Shown in pieces: positions 16,392-25,945 of a DNA stretch of 64,000 nucleotides. The stretch covers positions 1-64,000 of the forward strand of contig NZ_CANLVZ010000012.1 in assembly GCF_947494755.1 (NCBI RefSeq), in the 5' to 3' direction. The stretch is from an uncultured Tateyamaria sp. (GTDB lineage: Bacteria; Pseudomonadota; Alphaproteobacteria; Rhodobacterales; Rhodobacteraceae). The stretch's first letter is position 1. Each line of letters begins with the position of its first letter. The notes under the pieces are model-generated. The model saw nothing but the letters and a program-made list of their open reading frames with translations, was not told where the DNA came from and did not search any database. The translations under genes were made by a program, and so were the position numbers.

Positions 16392-17468
16392 GTGACAGAT
16401 AAAATTAATAAAAAAGCGGATATAGTGAGTGTGGCAAAGGCTGCGCGCGTCTCTGCGTCGACCGTCTCGCGCTACTTCAATCATCCCGAACTTCTCAAGC
16501 CCGCGACGCGCAGCCGGATCGACAAGGCGGTGCGCAAAACCGGTTACATCCGCAATCGTGCGGCCCAGACGATCCACGGCATCCGCAGCGGCACCATTGG
16601 CGTGCTGGTGCCCACACTCGACCACGCTATCTTTGCCGAGGTCGTGCAGGCATTCTCTGATGAGGTGGCCGAGCAGGGGTTCACCATCCTGCTTGCCTCT
16701 CATGGGTACGATCCGCAACGCGAATATGCGATCCTGCGCAAAATGCTGGAACATCGGGTGGATGGCATTGTTCTGACCGGGCTCGACCATGATGAAGCTG
16801 TGTTCCAGTTGATCGATGCTCAGAATATTCCAACGGTCTTGATGTGGAATTATGCCCAGACAGCGCGGTACCCGGCGATTGGAACCGACAACTTGCTGGC
16901 CGGGCAGTTGATCGCGGAACATGTGCTCAGCCTTGGCCACCGCGACATCGCTTGCATGTTGCCGCCCGTGGCTGGAAACGACCGGGCCGCCGCGCGCTAT
17001 GATGCCGTCATGCAAACTCTGCAGGCCGCCGGTGTGTCCGTGCGGCCGGAATGGCAGCTGACGACCGTCTACAGCGTTGCCGCAGCCAAACGCGATACAT
17101 TGGCGTTGCTGGCCAGCGCCGCACGACCCACGGCCTTGATCTGCGGGAACGACGTCTTGGCCACGGGCGCGATTTACGGCGCGACTGCCGCGGGTCTTTC
17201 GGTGCCCGACGACATGTCCATCACGGGCATCGGCGATTTCAAAGGATCCGCCGATATCGAACCGCCCCTGACAACGGTGCGGATCCCGGCCAAGCGGATC
17301 GGTCGCGAAGCGGGCAGGGCGTTGTCGTCGACCATTGTTCAGTCGACCTCGACATCCGTGGGGGTCCACTGCAAACCCGCGCTGATCATTCGATCATCAA
17401 GCCGAAGCGTGAATAACGCAGGTGAGGACCTCCCCACCCACACGCGCGTGACGGCTCAGAGGACGTGA
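16392..17468 (+). CDS. LacI-family transcriptional regulator
   Basis: The 358-residue protein has a LacI helix-turn-helix at residues 14-60 (SVAKAARVSASTVSRYFNHP) and the hinge region (IRNRAAQTIHG), then a periplasmic-binding-like effector domain (IGVLVPTLDHAIFAEVVQAF, DGIVLTGLDHD, CGNDVLATGAIYGA). It is divergent from tctA-sauT and probably represses that operon until an effector such as the imported acid or a breakdown product appears. The start is a GTG with no strong ribosome binding site. It is followed one base later by the Tm-1-like gene, so the two are probably co-transcribed. Confidence 0.88.
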   Translation: MTDKINKKADIVSVAKAARVSASTVSRYFNHPELLKPATRSRIDKAVRKTGYIRNRAAQTIHGIRSGTIGVLVPTLDHAIFAEVVQAFSDEVAEQGFTILLASHGYDPQREYAILRKMLEHRVDGIVLTGLDHDEAVFQLIDAQNIPTVLMWNYAQTARYPAIGTDNLLAGQLIAEHVLSLGHRDIACMLPPVAGNDRAAARYDAVMQTLQAAGVSVRPEWQLTTVYSVAAAKRDTLALLASAARPTALICGNDVLATGAIYGATAAGLSVPDDMSITGIGDFKGSADIEPPLTTVRIPAKRIGREAGRALSSTIVQSTSTSVGVHCKPALIIRSSSRSVNNAGEDLPTHTRVTAQRT

Positions 17469-17469
17469 A

Positions 17470-18705
17470 ATGACGAAAACCATCCTGGTCATTGGCACCT
17501 ATGATACCAAGGACGACGAGCTTGGCTACCTCTGCGATTGCATTCGCGGGCAGGGAGGCGAGGTGATCTCGATGGATGTGAGTGTGCTGGGTGATCCGTC
17601 ACGCCCGACAGACATTTCCAAACACATGGTCGCGCAAGCGGCAGGGGCGTCGATTGCCGAGGCCATAGACAGCGGAGATGAAAACCATGCTATGCAGATC
17701 ATGGCGCGTGGCGCCGGGGCCTTGGCGACCAAGCTTTATGGTGAGGGCAGGATTGATGGCATGCTCGCCCTTGGGGGCACGATGGGCACTGACCTCGCGC
17801 TGGATTGCGCGCAGGCGCTGCCGGTTGGCGTGCCGAAATATGTGGTTTCCACGGTCGCTTTTTCTCCGCTGATCCCGGCGGACCGGCTGAGCCCGGACAT
17901 TCAGATGATCCTCTGGGCCGGTGGGCTTTATGGGCTGAACGCGGTCTGCAAATCATCCCTGTCCCAAGCGGCGGGAGCGGTGTTGGGCGCGGCCAAAGCA
18001 GTGGAGACGCCGGTTACCAAGCGGCCAGTGATCGGCATGACGAGCCTTGGGTCCTCGTGCCTCAAATACATGACATGGCTGCGCGATCCGCTGGAAGAAC
18101 GCGGTTTCGAGGTCGCTGTGTTTCATGCGACCGGCATGGGGGGCATGGCCTTTGAGGCGCTTGCGCGCCAAGGCTATTTTGCCGCCGTGATGGATTTTGC
18201 ATTGCCCGAGCTTGGGAACCTGATGGTGGGGTCGGTCGTCAATGCGGGGGCCGATCGCCTGACCCATGCAGGCGCGCGCGGCATCCCGCAGATCGTGTCC
18301 CCGGGATGCGCCGACCTGATTGACTTTGCGGGCTGGCAGGACATCCCCGACGCCTACGCCGACCGCCCGTTTCATGCGCACAACCGCCTGATCAAGTCTG
18401 CGGGCCTGTCCGCGAATGAACGGCGGGCGCTGGTGCGCGATATCGCGGCGCGCCTGAAGCGGGCAAAAGGACCAGTGCATGTTCTGATGCCGACCCACGG
18501 CGTCGAGGAATGGGACCGTGCGGGTCAGCCAGCCTATGACCCGGACGGTCTGGCCGCGATGGCGGACGAGATGGGCAAAGCAATCGAACCCCCGGCACAG
18601 CTGACCATGGTTGAGTGCCACATCAACGATCAAGCGTTTGCAGACGCGGCCCTTGCGGTGCTTGATGGCTGGCTTGCGGACGGGACGGTGACGACACAAG
18701 CGTGA
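17470..18705 (+). CDS. Tm-1-like ATP-binding (UPF0261) protein
   Basis: The 411-residue product matches the bacterial UPF0261 family, related to the N-terminal half of the tomato Tm-1 resistance protein. The start KTILVIGTYDTKDDELGYL and the middle MLALGGTMGTDLALD are typical, as are FHATGMGGMAFEAL and IVSPGCADLIDF. Members bind ATP; their reaction is not established. In many genomes this gene sits next to one encoding a TIM-barrel (PEP hydrolase-like) partner. None is present here, where the next 1.9 kb is decayed DNA. Co-transcription with the LacI regulator suggests a link to the tct-sau pathway. Confidence 0.82.
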   Translation: MTKTILVIGTYDTKDDELGYLCDCIRGQGGEVISMDVSVLGDPSRPTDISKHMVAQAAGASIAEAIDSGDENHAMQIMARGAGALATKLYGEGRIDGMLALGGTMGTDLALDCAQALPVGVPKYVVSTVAFSPLIPADRLSPDIQMILWAGGLYGLNAVCKSSLSQAAGAVLGAAKAVETPVTKRPVIGMTSLGSSCLKYMTWLRDPLEERGFEVAVFHATGMGGMAFEALARQGYFAAVMDFALPELGNLMVGSVVNAGADRLTHAGARGIPQIVSPGCADLIDFAGWQDIPDAYADRPFHAHNRLIKSAGLSANERRALVRDIAARLKRAKGPVHVLMPTHGVEEWDRAGQPAYDPDGLAAMADEMGKAIEPPAQLTMVECHINDQAFADAALAVLDGWLADGTVTTQA

Positions 18706-18730
18706 TCCGCTTTCTCTTATCACCGCCTTC

Positions 18731-18765
18731 GCGCCACATATGAAACCCGGAAACGCATGTGGCGC
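18731..18765 (+). terminator. Stem-loop after the UPF0261 gene
   Basis: GCGCCACAT (18731-18739) pairs perfectly with ATGTGGCGC (18757-18765), followed by only TTT. The 9-bp G/C-rich stem 25 bp after the stop codon is a plausible terminator, though its 17-base loop and short T-run are not ideal. Confidence 0.5.
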
Positions 18766-18822
18766 TTTCGGCTCTGTCGCTGGTCGTCACCCGATCATAT
18801 GACTGTCATGCAGATCGATCCG

Positions 18823-19560
18823 TTAAAGCGGATGCATCTCCGTGCCCGCGAACTTGCGGTTCGAATGGTTGTAGAGCGAGCGCCAGTAGGGCTGGATCAC
18901 CACCCCCTCATCCTGCATGATCTGCTGGATCTTCGCCATGATCTCGCGCCGTGCATCGGCATCCGAAATACCCATGCCCTGATCCACAAGCGCGTCGAAT
19001 TCGGCGTTGTTGAGACCAGACGCGGTCCACGCCGCATCCGATTTGTAGGCCAGCTGCATCATCCGAACCCCAAGCGGGCGCGGGCCCCTTTCGGTGGCCG
19101 ACCACGGATAGCCCGACCAGTTGTTCCAGAAGGTGGCCCCGGGCAGGATCTTGCACCGCACGCGGATGCCCGCATCGCGCAACTGGGCCGCCATTCGGTG
19201 TCGATCGAGATCAGTTCGAACTCGGTATCGGCATGACCGGCGGCGTCGATGATCTCCTTTGCCGCTGCCAGGTCGAAGACGGGCGCGGGCATTTCGGCAT
19301 ATTCGGGATGGACCGTGTTGACGTGATGGCTTTCGCGCACCGTGCCCAGATCGCTGATCGCCAGTTCGAGTACCTTTTTGTTCTCAAAGGCATCTGCAGC
19401 GCGCGGCGCACATCAGCGTTGTCATGGGACGCTGCTGGTTGAACCGCACGGCGATGGTGTTGGCGGTGACCACGGAGGTCTGTGCGCAACCAAGCCCGTC
19501 AACGACCTCGACATAATCCGCATCCGTCCGGCAGGTCAGGTCGATCAGCGCAGCACTCAT
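18823..19560 (-). pseudogene. Decayed peptide ABC transporter substrate-binding protein (C-terminal part)
   Basis: Translations in all three leftward frames join into the C-terminal third of a DppA/OppA-type binding protein. The pieces are DLTCRTDADYVEVVDG..., then NADVRRALQM, then VHPEYAEMPAPVFDLAAAKEIIDAAGH, and finally WNNWSGYPWSATERGPRPLG...MQDEGVVIQPYW. At least three frameshifts separate them, so no functional product is possible. Its upstream end abuts the aminotransferase remnant within a single reading frame near 19560, showing a deletion that fused the two. Confidence 0.8.
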
Positions 19561-19561
19561 G

Positions 19562-19945
19562 GTGCCCGACCCGTGATAGGCCGCCTCGCGCGCGATGATG
19601 CGTTTCTTGTCCGTCTTGCCGCGCGCGTTCTGAAAGTGCCAGACGATTTTGGCCGCCGTATCCACCGCCTCGGACCCGGCTGTGCCGAACAGGACGTGGT
19701 TGATCCCATGAGGGAGCTGCTGTGCCAGTCGCGCGGCAAGCTCTTCGGCGGGGCTGTGTGCGACCCAGAAAGCTGTGATAGTAGCCGAGCGTATTCATCT
19801 GCGCCGCGGCCCGCTTTGCGATCCGCGCATTCGTCAGGCCGAGCGGGCAGCTCGACAAGGCAGACGCCGCGTCGATATATTTCTTGGCCTCCACATCTGT
19901 CACCCGGATACCATCCGCACTGAACATCCGGTGTGGCGATGTCTG
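19562..19945 (-). pseudogene. Decayed class III aminotransferase (N-terminal part)
   Basis: One frame gives GIRVTDVEAKKYIDAASALSS...AAAQMNTLGYYHSF, the N-terminal region of omega-amino-acid/pyruvate-type aminotransferases. After a frameshift near 19760 another frame continues HSPAEELAARLAQQLPHGIN, FGTAGSEAVDTAAKIVW and AREAAYHG, which are family-typical. The sequence then runs directly into the binding-protein remnant. The PLP-lysine half of the enzyme is missing, so this is a dead fragment. Confidence 0.78.
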
Positions 19946-19979
19946 GTCAGCGCCGAACAGATCCGGTTCGTGGGGGACG

Positions 19980-20610
19980 CGGATTTCGTACAGCTCTGGC
20001 TTTTTGCCAAGCTGCCGACCTTCGAGGCGGCGCATCGCAACATCCGTGTCTCGCCGCATATGCAGGTTGGCATGAACGCGGCTCCGGATACGGATTATGA
20101 TTGCGGCATCATCTGGGGGCGGGGGGATTGGCAGAATTGGCAATACACGCCGTTCCTGACCAATCGGGTGCTCCAGTCGCCCGGCCGGGGTTCTTTGATC
20201 ATCTCGACCGCGCGCCCAAACTGGATGATATCGACGACAGCCAGCTGATCCACGACCAAACCCGGTTCTGGTGGACGGCTTTGCGCAAAGCCGCCGGGGG
20301 TCCGGGGGTCGATGCAGACCCGGGGCGGACCTACAATCAAATCCATCTCTGCCTTGAGGCGGCGGCGCGCGGTGAGGGGGTGACCATCGGCCGCGAGGTC
20401 ACGACGCGCGACTACCTGCAAGGCGGTCGGCTGGTGCGCCCGTTCCTACCGACGCTGCCTCTACATGATAGCCATTTCCTGATCCGGCCACGCCACGCGC
20501 CACTGTCCGAAGCGACGGAGGCGGTCATGGACTGGCTGCAGGAAGAAGCGAACGCACACGAGACGTGGTACAGTTTGATATCAAACGCGCCGTCATCGCC
20601 GAAGGTTTGA
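19980..20610 (+). pseudogene. Decayed LysR-type regulator (effector domain only)
   Basis: The rightward strand encodes LPTFEAAHRNIRVS, then TDYDCGIIWGRGDWQNWQYTPFL in one frame. Past a shift near 20170 another frame continues LIHDQTRFWWTAL, YNQIHLCLEAAARGEGV and GREVTTRDYLQGGRLVRPF. This is the GcvA-type LysR effector domain. The helix-turn-helix half is absent, and the 5' end overlaps the aminotransferase remnant on the other strand. It cannot make a working regulator. Confidence 0.78.
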
Positions 20611-20902
20611 ACTCGGTTTCAGAGACGCGCCCATTGCGTGCGGTGTCGCAGCCTGCTTTGCATATGCGCACGCCTTCTCTCCTTTCACAAACCCACCCGG
20701 ACGGTCCCCTGTGTCGTGATGATCTGCGCGTCGCACGGACGGGTTCAGCTATAGTGAAGGGGCGCGATATGCAGGTCTCGGCGCTTTCTTGCAGGTTCGC
20801 ATCGCGGCGCAAGCGGCTGAAATGATGACAGACCGCACACGTTATGCTAGATTTGCAGAATTGTTAAAGTCGACTGTTTAAAGTTAATTCTGAGGTAACG
20901 TT
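20611..20902. other. Intergenic region before the exported-protein operon
   Basis: I see no supported gene in these 292 bp. The last 60 bp become A/T-rich and lead to a good ribosome binding site (GAGG at 20892-20895), so the promoter of the next operon is probably here. Confidence 0.4.
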
Positions 20903-22642
20903 ATGCGTCTCACTGTTTTGGTGCTCAGCATGATTGTGCTGACAGCATCTACGCTATCGGTCCGAGCCGACGAGCGCCCGATCATTTTCATCCCCGGTAT
21001 CATCGGATCAAAGCTGGTCGAACAAGGCGATCCATCCAAGGTGGTGTGGGGGTCTTTGGCGTCATTGCGCAAGTCGCAGACCGCAAAGATGAACCTGCTT
21101 CCGGCGAGTGGCACACCCGTCCCACTTGAGCCGGGCGATATACTGCGGGACTTCAATCTGGCCTTTGGCGCGTTCGAGGTGGGGATCTATTCGCATCTCA
21201 TTAATTTCCTCACGGGGACCAGACAGTCCGCCAAGGACATGGCGTTCTCGCCCGAGCTGACGGAAAACCAGAATTTCTTTGTCTTTGCCTATGACTGGCG
21301 GCGCAGCGTCTTTGCCAATGGAGTGCGCTTTGCGCATTTCATCGAAGAGAAGGTGCCGAACGGAGAATTCGATATCGTGGCGCACAGTATGGGCGGGCTT
21401 GTGACGCGCGCGATGCTGTCATCAAAACGCCCCGGGGATCGATGCGTGGAAACAAACGCCGACTACCCTGCGGATATTGGTGGGGCAGATTTGACAGCAG
21501 TCTGCACTGCCGCCTATTTCGATCTGACCGCGGACGCGTGGGACACGAAACCGGATGTGTCCAGCCGATTGCACAGCTTTGTCGAAGTGGGCGTGCCGCA
21601 TTTTGGCTCGGTGGCCACTGTGTCGACGATGCGCGATGGGTCGGGAAGCAATCTGGCCAACCGCTTGCTTGGCGGGCTGACGCATCTGCAGGACGTCTCG
21701 ACATCCATGGTCGGCGTTTTTGAACTGACACCCACATATGAAAACTGTTGCTGGATCAAAAGCACCGATGACGACAGCTTTCGGCAGCTCAACCTGTTCC
21801 GCGACAGTTTCATCCGCGATCACTGGATGGGTAAGATCGTGCCGATCACAACGTCACCTTGTGGCTTTTCCAACTGCGACCAACGGGCCGCGATCATCGA
21901 GATCGGCTTGGCCAACCGCGCGCTGCTGGACGAGATCATGGCCGACAAGCTGCCCGATGGCGTGCAATCAAACCACGTCCTGCGGGGGACCAAGACCAGC
22001 GACACGCCTTCGCGATACTATGTCGAACGTCCGTTTCGCAACGCCCAGGACAGCGTCGTCGTGGACGGGTCCTTGGACGGTGATGGAACGGTGCATGAAT
22101 TCAGCGCAAAGGCCCCCGGCGCGTCCGGACAGGCCGGTGTGAACGAAGGCCTTGTAGCATTCACCAAACATCAGGCGCTGTTTCGCGACAGCGCGACCAA
22201 GCGCTATCTGGGGCGATTTGTGATTGACGAGGTTGCGCCGCCGCCCGCTTGGTCGTCAGCTGAGAGGGATGACCTTCAAATCGCCGGTGCCACGATCGAC
22301 GCCACCAGCTTTGAGGCTGTACCAAGCATCGTCGAGCCGGGGCAGAGCCTGCCATTGGCCTTTATTGTGGACAGGGTGAACAGCGACGGGAACGCCTTTG
22401 ATCAGGTGGCCTTGGAGGGCCTGCGCTATGGTCTTCAGTATACCCGTCTTGATGACGGTGCTGACCAAGCGGCCCAGGACCTGAGCGATACGTTGTCGCT
22501 GGCCGAGGAAACGGATTTGCGCGCGGTCTTCCGCGGGTCTCCCGTTAGCCCCGAGGTCGAGGGCATTTATCTTTACGAAGTTCTGATGGACGGCGTTTCG
22601 CTTGGAGAAACGACTGTCTACGTTCTGTCATCGGAAGGTTGA
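20903..22642 (+). CDS. Exported LCAT-like alpha/beta-hydrolase (lipase or acyltransferase)
   Basis: The 579-residue protein has a signal peptide (VLTASTLSVRADE), then PIIFIPGIIGSKL, the LCAT/lipase-type entry strand. FVFAYDWRRS follows, and the nucleophile elbow VAHSMGG with its serine lies near residue 163. A later VDGSLDGDGTV segment probably gives the catalytic Asp; the histidine may be in FTKHQAL. Extra regions of about 200 residues after the core have no family I know. LCAT-fold enzymes cleave or transfer acyl chains from phospholipids or other esters. It is first of a tightly spaced operon with a protease gene four bases downstream. Confidence 0.72.
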   Translation: MRLTVLVLSMIVLTASTLSVRADERPIIFIPGIIGSKLVEQGDPSKVVWGSLASLRKSQTAKMNLLPASGTPVPLEPGDILRDFNLAFGAFEVGIYSHLINFLTGTRQSAKDMAFSPELTENQNFFVFAYDWRRSVFANGVRFAHFIEEKVPNGEFDIVAHSMGGLVTRAMLSSKRPGDRCVETNADYPADIGGADLTAVCTAAYFDLTADAWDTKPDVSSRLHSFVEVGVPHFGSVATVSTMRDGSGSNLANRLLGGLTHLQDVSTSMVGVFELTPTYENCCWIKSTDDDSFRQLNLFRDSFIRDHWMGKIVPITTSPCGFSNCDQRAAIIEIGLANRALLDEIMADKLPDGVQSNHVLRGTKTSDTPSRYYVERPFRNAQDSVVVDGSLDGDGTVHEFSAKAPGASGQAGVNEGLVAFTKHQALFRDSATKRYLGRFVIDEVAPPPAWSSAERDDLQIAGATIDATSFEAVPSIVEPGQSLPLAFIVDRVNSDGNAFDQVALEGLRYGLQYTRLDDGADQAAQDLSDTLSLAEETDLRAVFRGSPVSPEVEGIYLYEVLMDGVSLGETTVYVLSSEG

Positions 22643-22646
22643 TTTC

Positions 22647-24398
22647 ATGCATCGCTTCTTTTCATTCATTCCCGCCATTCTTCTTGCATCCGTCGCGCTG
22701 GCCGACCCGCCCACGCTCGATAAAAACGCGGTTTTCGTGGCCAATGTCACCGGCACGCCGGAAGACACCGATCTGAGGGATATTGATCGCGTCGGAATAG
22801 CGTTTGCGATTGGCAACGGCGTACTTTTGACGGCTGGGCATGTGCCCGGCGACCTGCACGCTTTTCAGGACCGCAACAATCCAACCCGGTCGGCGGATGG
22901 GCAATTGGCGAATGTGCCAAGTTTTGTGCGCGAAATCGCCGTCAGCTACACGGCCTTGGATACAAATGGCGATCTGACGGCCCGAACGCTCAAGCAAGAG
23001 GCCGGAGGGTTCAAGACGCGCAACAGTCCCTTCGGGCTGGATGTCGTGGATGTGGCCCGGATTGATATCACCAAGAGCAGGATAGCGCTTGGAACCCTCC
23101 CGCTGAATGCGTGCGGGCTGAGTGCGGACGAAGACTACTTCGTGCATACGTTCGATTTCCTGAATGGCGACGAGGCAAAGCGCGACGCGCGCAAACCGCA
23201 GGTGTTCAAGGTCAACCTGCAGCAATATCCGGACTTCGTTGATCTCAATCTGTCGACGCTGGTCGTGCACAGCGAAAGCCGCACGACCAATGGGCGGCAA
23301 CTTCAGCAAGGCGACAGCGGCGCGCCGGTGGTCAATGCGAAGGGCGAGGTTGTGGGGCTCTTGTCGGCCACGATCAAATCGACCGAGCAGAATGTCATCT
23401 TCCTGACGCCGGTTGCGTCCTTCCTTGAACTTGTGCCGACAGATGCGCGAGTCGAATGCACGACACGGGTGCTGCGCGATGAGTTTGACGCGGTTGTCAG
23501 CCGGTTGGAGGCGCTTGAAGGTTACGTCTTTGGACAGATCAACGGCCTGCCTGTTCCGGTCGAAGAGACGTTTATCGATCTGGTTCAAACGCGGATCAAC
23601 ACAGCGATCGAACCGGTTGATGGCAAATCAGAAGTCGCCGTGCGTTCGGTACACAGCAAAGACCTGTTCGAGGCCGAGCAGATCACAAGCGAGGTTGTCA
23701 TTCAGTTGAAAGAACAGATGGATCAGGACGATTTTGTTCCCATCGGCGACGACATTCGCGCGCTCAAGGCATCCCTTGCCAGTTTGGACTGGGGGCTGAA
23801 TGTCGGTGCGGTTCTCAATGGTGAAAAGAAGTTTCAGCTTAAAATTGACTATACTTATGAACGCGCATTGCTGGCCCGCCCCTACCGCGAATACCTGCAA
23901 ATATGCGCCTTCCCGCTTGTCGGCCCGGATTCCAGCGACGAAAGCTACATCAAGGGTCTGCTCAGCCGCGATATCATAAATGGTTCAAAGGCTTGCGCGG
24001 ATGCAGAACACAGCGAGGCCGAAGATATCACGCGGGTGAACAACGGGCGGTTTACCCGTCTGGTGGACCATCGCGAGCTGAACAACATCATCGAGACGTT
24101 GGAAGACGGGGAAAACTGGTACGGTGAGTTTTTTGTGGTTATCATAGACCCGCAGAAAAAGAGCAAAAACCCGCGCGACTACATCATGGCAAGCCTGCTT
24201 GTCGATGTGTTTGAAGGCGAAACGAATGCGCGCATGGAAGACAGACCCTACGCCGTGAAACGGTGTGGCAAGATAAAAAGACTGCGGGATGCACCGCTGG
24301 TCGCTGTGAGCCATCTCGCGGTAGAGCAACCAGATCTCGACGACGGGTTCAAGCTCAATGAAGAGGACATCGAGAAGTTAACGGAGAACTGCGTGTGA
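22647..24398 (+). CDS. Exported trypsin-like serine protease with long C-terminal extension
   Basis: The 583-residue product starts at the ATG at 22647 (GGAAGG upstream) with a signal peptide ending SVALA. The chymotrypsin-type triad is visible: LLTAGHV (His), DVVDVARID (Asp) and QQGDSGAPV (Ser), all within the first 235 residues. The remaining 350 residues match nothing I know; they contain charged, partly helical segments. It begins four bases after the lipase-like gene, and its stop overlaps the next start (GTGA at 24395-24398), so expression is coupled on both sides. The target could be its operon partners or an external substrate. Confidence 0.78.
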   Translation: MHRFFSFIPAILLASVALADPPTLDKNAVFVANVTGTPEDTDLRDIDRVGIAFAIGNGVLLTAGHVPGDLHAFQDRNNPTRSADGQLANVPSFVREIAVSYTALDTNGDLTARTLKQEAGGFKTRNSPFGLDVVDVARIDITKSRIALGTLPLNACGLSADEDYFVHTFDFLNGDEAKRDARKPQVFKVNLQQYPDFVDLNLSTLVVHSESRTTNGRQLQQGDSGAPVVNAKGEVVGLLSATIKSTEQNVIFLTPVASFLELVPTDARVECTTRVLRDEFDAVVSRLEALEGYVFGQINGLPVPVEETFIDLVQTRINTAIEPVDGKSEVAVRSVHSKDLFEAEQITSEVVIQLKEQMDQDDFVPIGDDIRALKASLASLDWGLNVGAVLNGEKKFQLKIDYTYERALLARPYREYLQICAFPLVGPDSSDESYIKGLLSRDIINGSKACADAEHSEAEDITRVNNGRFTRLVDHRELNNIIETLEDGENWYGEFFVVIIDPQKKSKNPRDYIMASLLVDVFEGETNARMEDRPYAVKRCGKIKRLRDAPLVAVSHLAVEQPDLDDGFKLNEEDIEKLTENCV

Positions 24399-25924
24399 TA
24401 AGGCGTCTATTCACTGAAACGGCAACGATCCTGACGGCCTGCCTGCTGTTGGGCACGCAGCAGGCTGCTGCAGAAGAGCCGACACCCGAGGAAAAGAGCT
24501 ATGTGGATGGTATTTTCGATCTCGAGAACCTTGGACCAATCGAGATTGACGAGCATCGCAACAAGCTTGTTCTGAGCGTCGGTGCTGAAATTCTGGAAGT
24601 GTCCACCTTCCCGATTGAGACGGTCAGCCGGAAGAAGATCGATTTCGTCCCAGAAATCATCCGCGCGTCCAAGGATTTCGTGTTTGCCCTTGGATATGTC
24701 GAACAGCAGGTGACCCTGTTGGATGGCAAAACCAAGAACGCACGTGGCCAGATCTTTCGCGGTCTGGGTGTCTCGCCCAAAGGTCCATCGGAGGATATCG
24801 AGTATCAGTTTCTGACCTTTGACAAGACGATTGGCAACGGATCCAAGAACCGCTTGGAACAGGCCACAATCCTCGAGATTGACGACGGCAATCGAAGCTT
24901 CATCTCGAGCGTGACATCCAACGAAATCAATGTGATCGAGTTTGGGAAACTGTCGGAGTCGGAACGTGTTCGTCATCCGTTTCTGATCACGCGCTGTGGC
25001 ACGCCGAACCAGCTGTCCATCGGTGATCCATCGGGCGAAGAGAAATTCTATGTGGTGTCGATCAGCGGCAGCAAAACGATTGAAATCGGGTCGCTGGACG
25101 TTTTGGAAACCGGACGTGGGGAAGCGGAATGCGTGTCCATCTCGCAGTCCGGATCCGACGACAAGACCCCGGGCAGCGTTGGTATGCCCTCGCTCAACCA
25201 CGTTCTGACGCGTAACAAGGAGACGGGCGATTTCTCGTTGGTCACCTTCGATTTCGAGACGCGCGCGCTGGTGGCCACGCCGATCATTTCCTTCTTTGGC
25301 GAGATTTTCTTGGAGGTCTACCAATCGGTGAATGCGAAGGAAAACATCAGCTTTCCGACCATCGAAAACGGGTCACGTTTTGGCATTCTCACCGGAAGCG
25401 ATGATGGCGGCGTCATCCTTGTGTCGGGCGTGGGCCAGAAGCGTTTGCACCGGTTCCGCCTTGTCGATCGCCAATTCGAATATCTCGGGGCCTGGAACTT
25501 TGATCAGCCCATCCGGACCGTGAAGCTGAGCAGGAACGGGCGCTTGGCGGTCGTGGTGACCGGCGACGGCTTTCCCAGCTATATCGAGGAGGTCACAGTG
25601 ATCCGCGACCTCGAAGAGATTCCGGCGAACTGGAAAATGACCGACAAACGCTATTCCATCCGCGCCATCCAAGAAGAACTCAATGAACAGGGCGAGCGTG
25701 TTGCGGTTGATGGGCGGCTGGGGCCGATTACCCGCACGGCAATCAGCAAAGTGATCGAAGGCGACGTTGCCAAAGGGCCCAAACCAGCCGGAGCAACAAA
25801 GGCGGCGGCCCCGCTGAAGACCCGAAAAATCTCGGTGAGACCCAAGGCAACCATCTCTAGACCGGTTGCCAAATCGGTGTCCCGGGCCATTGAAGGTGCG
25901 TTCCCCATGGGCGTGTTCCGATGA
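24395..25924 (+). CDS. Exported protein, propeller-like body with C-terminal peptidoglycan-binding-like domain
   Basis: This 509-residue protein starts at a GTG overlapping the protease stop. It has a signal peptide ending QQAAAEE. The long middle looks beta-rich, with repeated short strands such as ILVSGVGQKRLHRFRLVDRQ and FDQPIRTVKLSRNGRLAVVVTGDG. This could be a beta-propeller, but I cannot confirm it. Near residue 428 the stretch IRAIQEELNEQGERVAVDG, LGPITRTAI matches the PG_binding_1 pattern (helix, then DGxxGPxTxxAI). The C-terminus is basic and Ala/Lys-rich. It may anchor or recruit the operon's enzymes at the cell wall, which is inference. Confidence 0.65.
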   Translation: MIRRLFTETATILTACLLLGTQQAAAEEPTPEEKSYVDGIFDLENLGPIEIDEHRNKLVLSVGAEILEVSTFPIETVSRKKIDFVPEIIRASKDFVFALGYVEQQVTLLDGKTKNARGQIFRGLGVSPKGPSEDIEYQFLTFDKTIGNGSKNRLEQATILEIDDGNRSFISSVTSNEINVIEFGKLSESERVRHPFLITRCGTPNQLSIGDPSGEEKFYVVSISGSKTIEIGSLDVLETGRGEAECVSISQSGSDDKTPGSVGMPSLNHVLTRNKETGDFSLVTFDFETRALVATPIISFFGEIFLEVYQSVNAKENISFPTIENGSRFGILTGSDDGGVILVSGVGQKRLHRFRLVDRQFEYLGAWNFDQPIRTVKLSRNGRLAVVVTGDGFPSYIEEVTVIRDLEEIPANWKMTDKRYSIRAIQEELNEQGERVAVDGRLGPITRTAISKVIEGDVAKGPKPAGATKAAAPLKTRKISVRPKATISRPVAKSVSRAIEGAFPMGVFR

Positions 25925-25945
25925 GCGAAAGTGAGTAGGTAAGGC

